Both the position numbers and the translations under genes were made by a program. Below the pieces are notes generated by a model, which was not told the DNA's origin, did not search any database, and saw nothing but the letters and a program-made list of their open reading frames with translations. Below, piece after piece: positions 6,383 to 6,513 of a DNA stretch of 6,513 bases (its first letter is position 1; the number at the start of each line of letters is the position of its first letter). Source of the DNA: Massilia sp. (GTDB lineage Bacteria > Pseudomonadota > Gammaproteobacteria > Burkholderiales > Burkholderiaceae_D); assembly GCA_028291845.1 (NCBI GenBank), contig JAQGNM010000105.1, forward strand, positions 1 to 6,513, read 5' to 3'.

Positions 6383-6513
6383 ATGTCCATCACCCCCGCC
6401 CGGCCGCCTGAGAGCCACCCGCTCGACCTGATCCCGCTGTTTCGCCGCTGGCCCAGTTCGCCCTGGCGCGACGTGCTTTATACCTGCATCTGGAGCTCGA
6501 TGATCGGCGCCGG
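6383..6513 (+). CDS. N-terminus of a membrane protein, possibly a LytS-type sensor histidine kinase (partial)
   Basis: An open frame starts with ATG at 6383 and runs to the right edge (43 codons plus two bases) without a stop. The first about 19 residues are Pro-rich and polar. Then comes LFRRWPSSPWRDVLYTCIW, leading into what looks like the start of a hydrophobic segment (SSMIGAG). The FRRWP...WRD.LYT.IW pattern resembles the N-termini of LytS/AlgZ-type histidine kinases in Oxalobacteraceae, in which a short cytoplasmic tail precedes several membrane helices. That resemblance is from memory of the family, and no kinase motif is in view. There is no Shine-Dalgarno sequence upstream; the region before the ATG is AT-rich. 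It diverges from smc and is probably unrelated to it in function. Confidence 0.55.
   Translation, partial: MSITPARPPESHPLDLIPLFRRWPSSPWRDVLYTCIWSSMIGA

Overview
This is a high-GC chromosomal segment of core housekeeping genes, read almost entirely on the minus strand in the order smc -> zipA -> ligA, with the first codons of a divergent plus-strand gene at the right edge. The smc-zipA-ligA order, the ZipA C-terminal domain type and the high GC point to a betaproteobacterium of the order Burkholderiales. Oxalobacteraceae (the Massilia/Duganella/Janthinobacterium group) is my best guess. This is an inference from gene order and protein flavour, with no database comparison.

Layout from the right edge. 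At 6383 a plus-strand gene begins; only 43 codons are visible, and they resemble the N-terminus of a LytS/AlgZ-type membrane sensor histidine kinase. The 266-bp divergent intergenic region (6117-6382) holds an extended -10 promoter for smc and a short GC-rich tandem repeat. The complete smc gene (6116-2592) encodes a 1174-residue chromosome condensin ATPase. A 272-bp gap follows. It carries no convincing terminator, but it has a good sigma70-like promoter and a 21-codon leader ORF with a strong ribosome binding site. The leader stop codon overlaps the zipA start as ATGA. zipA (2319-1144) encodes a membrane-anchored, FtsZ-binding division protein. ligA (1133 to beyond position 1) begins 10 bp after the zipA stop and encodes NAD+-dependent DNA ligase; its C-terminal part lies outside the window.

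Together the minus-strand genes serve chromosome organisation (SMC), septum assembly (ZipA) and DNA nick sealing (LigA). The sequence suggests two transcription units: smc from its own promoter, and leader-zipA-ligA from the intergenic promoter. Some read-through from smc is possible because no terminator is apparent.

I see no mobile element, CRISPR array, tRNA, rRNA or defence system. The long plus-strand open frames opposite ligA, zipA and smc are what GC-rich coding sequence produces by chance. The most interesting item is the leader ORF in front of zipA. Everything else is ordinary core genome.
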